From Pohlia nutans (taxonomy: Eukaryota; Streptophyta; Bryopsida; Bryales; Mniaceae), in NCBI GenBank assembly GCA_022496805.1, contig CM040096.1, positions 14,013,501 through 14,077,500 of the forward strand: 64,000 nucleotides of DNA, written 5' to 3'. Shown here in pieces: positions 61,745 through 64,000 of this stretch. Both the position numbers and the translations under genes were made by a program. The notes below the pieces were generated by a model that was not told where the DNA came from, made no database searches, and worked only from the letters and a program-made list of their open reading frames with translations. Each line of letters starts with the position of its first letter. Positions within the stretch are counted from its first letter, which is position 1.

Positions 61745-62992
61745 CCCCTAAAGGACTAAGTGTCCTAACTAGGACATTTAGAGAACCGGGTAGGTTCCGG
61801 TGAACACATTTATAATCAAATTTTGAAGGAAATTTAATAGTGGATTCCCCAATGTGCCACAAAAATGGGGATATATATATATATATATATATTTTTTTAT
61901 TTTTTATTTTTTATTTTTATTTTTTTTTTATTTTTTTTTTTGAATTCCGACACCGTATGTGAAAGTTATGAGGGGAAATGTGTTTTTTTCGGGAGAAAGG
62001 GCAGCGGGGCAATAGAGAAATAGTTGAATTTTAGGGGGGTCAACAAGTTGGGCGGAGTGTGGAAAATGGGGTGGCCTGTGGGGGGCAGAAGACTACCCCA
62101 TTTTCTGCACTCATTAGAAAATTAAAATATTTCTTTACAAAATTAAATATTAAAAAATATAATTATAATTTATCATTTTAAATTGAAACTTATTTTTTAA
62201 ATTAAAATATTTTATTTTAAATTAAGATTTCAATTTTAGAAATTAAAAATTTATTACTTTAAAAATAAAAATAAAGATAAAAATAAACAAATCGTCCAAT
62301 GAAAGATTGCCGTGTGGCAATCCACCTTGAGAGTTAGTGGGGTCATGAACATTGGAATGGGTTGGGTGAGGTGGCACTTCAATTCCCTTCCTCTATCCTT
62401 TATTTCCCCTCTAATCCCCAAAATTCTTAAAAAATATGCTATATGTCTTTTAAACTTGGAGATTTTTTTTTTTTTCAAAGTTTTTTTTGCCATTCTATAG
62501 AGGGTAGAATGTACTTATGTTTCACTGCTTGGATTCATATTTTAAATAACAAAAGTCGAAAATATTGCAATTCCAAAAACAAAGAGTCTTTTTCAAACTT
62601 TTGAACCCCCAACAAGTGCAAGGTGTTCTTCAACATCCTAAGCATCTCCAAACGCAACGAAGATTGGTACACAACTAAATAACATCATATAGAATGTGAA
62701 AGTGAAGTGCGACAAGTTTTGGTAGTGAGGTTTTTTTGATGTAGCCACGGTCAAATGCATCTGAAATTTTTGGGCATGTGATTTTTTGGGGTGATGTTTT
62801 CCATCAAATGCAATTATCTTGCAATCCGTGCGGTCAAAATCAACAAAATTTGTTGTGTATGTTTTTCAAATAGTTTAGGACAAGATCTTACGGTTAGAAG
62901 GTAAAAATTGATATTTTTTTGGAATATTTGCATGGGGGAGTAAAAATGGCAGCATTGGAGTGTTTTTCGACCTCTGGTCCTTTAGAGGTTAA
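61741..62992. mobile_element. TTAA-type element O (1252 bp)
   Basis: Ends TTAACCCCTAAAGGAC and (inward) TTAACCTCTAAAGGACC match over 15 of 16 positions. Hairpins: TGTCCT-AACT-AGGACA (61761-61776) and GACC-TCT-GGTC (62969-62979). It contains an AT-rich tract at 61870-61940 and no convincing frame. Confidence 0.75.
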
Positions 62993-63956
62993 ATGAATCA
63001 AAATTTCGCAGGGTAAGAAGTACGAGGAAGTGATGAAGTGCAATGGCAATTGAGAAGGGCAGTGGTACTCCATTTCATACATCAGGGAACATGATAGAGA
63101 TAGTGTCTGTGGTTTCAACACTTTCCAGTATCAATACCCAGATCCTGTCTGCACATTCCTTTCAGATGCTTGCGAACTGCGTACCTACTGGAGCTTCAGG
63201 TCTCTTTCAAAACTCGCCTGGTGGGTAAGATGGACTTGCACATCAATTGTTGAAAACCCTTGTCTAGTTTACGGTACCTAATACAAACATCAAATGAATG
63301 TTGAAACATGTTTCAGTTTGTATAGTTCAAGCCAAATCTTCCGTATTCTCTACAGAAGTAATCATTGGCACAGGTGGAGGGCAGGGTCAGCAGAAAATAA
63401 TTCTAAAATGAAATGCCAAATTTCCGAGAATTTCTCATATGGGAAAACGATTTTTTTTAAATGGTTATATTTATTTTGAAAAAATAAATCTTGGAGAATA
63501 TTTACAAATATTGCATGTGTTGAACCATGTTGGGGAGAGTAGTTTTGTACCAATGGTCCTTTGTCCGGTGGACACTGAAGTCATTGTCATTACGAACAGA
63601 CACTTTATTCATGCCGGCCTTGAAAGAGGAGTGGAGTTTCTATCTAGTATTAGAAGGATGGAATGGAAATGATGCATGGAAAGACTATCAAAAGATGTGA
63701 AGGTGCTTTTAATAAGACAAGTTTGGTACATAATTCATGACAACGTACTATAATTGGACATAAGGGTCGGCAAGTCACGTTGAATAATTTTTTTTTGCTA
63801 AAATGGTGCAAATATTTTATAAGATTTTCTTTTTCACTATAGAAAAGAGATTTAAAAATAAATAAATCCTAAAGATTTGGGCTACTCTAGGATTTATTTA
63901 TTCATAATTTGCCTTTTGCCAACCTAGACAGCCGGGTACAGTAATCAATTGTACCA
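62993..63956. other. Unassigned terminal region
   Basis: Two plus-strand frames (63043-63228 and 63439-63672) have more even codon content than the surroundings, and an AG/GT-like boundary occurs at 63199. No family was recognised, so no gene is called. Confidence 0.35.
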
Positions 63957-64000
63957 TTTATCCCCTAAGCGCTCAAACGACCATTTTCTGGTCGCTGCCC
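63957..64000. mobile_element. TTAA-type element end U, cut by the window edge
   Basis: CCCCTAAGCGCTCAAA is followed by CGACCA-TTTTC-TGGTCG (63978-63994), the same layout as element T. The terminal tetranucleotide is TTTA, and the rest is outside the window. Confidence 0.55.

Overview
This window comes from a plant nuclear genome. It holds three spliced, intron-rich protein genes in 64 kb, with canonical GT-AG introns. Their proteins match plant-type families: a cyclophilin-40 co-chaperone, a tRNA-dihydrouridine synthase 3 with two CCCH fingers, and a plant WDR44-like WD40 protein. The low gene density, the AT-rich intergenic DNA and the load of small transposons suggest a medium to large streptophyte genome. 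An early-diverging lineage such as a charophyte alga or bryophyte is only a guess; the sequence does not settle the species.

Layout. 1-3400: repeats and unannotated DNA, then the GC-richer upstream region of CYP40, which carries a heat-shock element. 3419-6600 (+): CYP40, nine coding exons, complete, 378 codons. 6641-12250: transposon-rich DNA. 12508-19295 (+): DUS3, ten coding exons, complete, 784 codons. 19300-28240: repeats and a decayed hAT-like transposase fragment on the minus strand. 28243-34282 (-): WD40 gene, nine coding exons, complete, 1057 codons, with its likely promoter and 5' UTR out to about 35850. 35850-64000: no convincing gene, but dense non-autonomous elements, tRNA-derived SINEs, foldbacks and microsatellites.

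The three genes are ordinary housekeeping genes (Hsp90 chaperone cycle, tRNA modification, a probable trafficking or scaffold WD40 protein). They do not form a functional cluster.

The striking content is a set of about twenty short elements bounded by TTAA with ends beginning TTAACCCCTAA or TTAACCCTTTA. They carry a short DNA hairpin about 20 nt inside one end (in one family, both ends). Within one family of ~580 bp the sequence flanking the hairpin aligns, while the two stem arms change together with compensatory substitutions. Several elements abut and share a single TTAA. This looks like a piggyBac-type (TTAA-targeting) non-autonomous system in which a terminal stem-loop is conserved as structure. 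Nested insertions with target duplications (CGAA, TTA, TAA) by three other DNA-transposon groups record the order of events.
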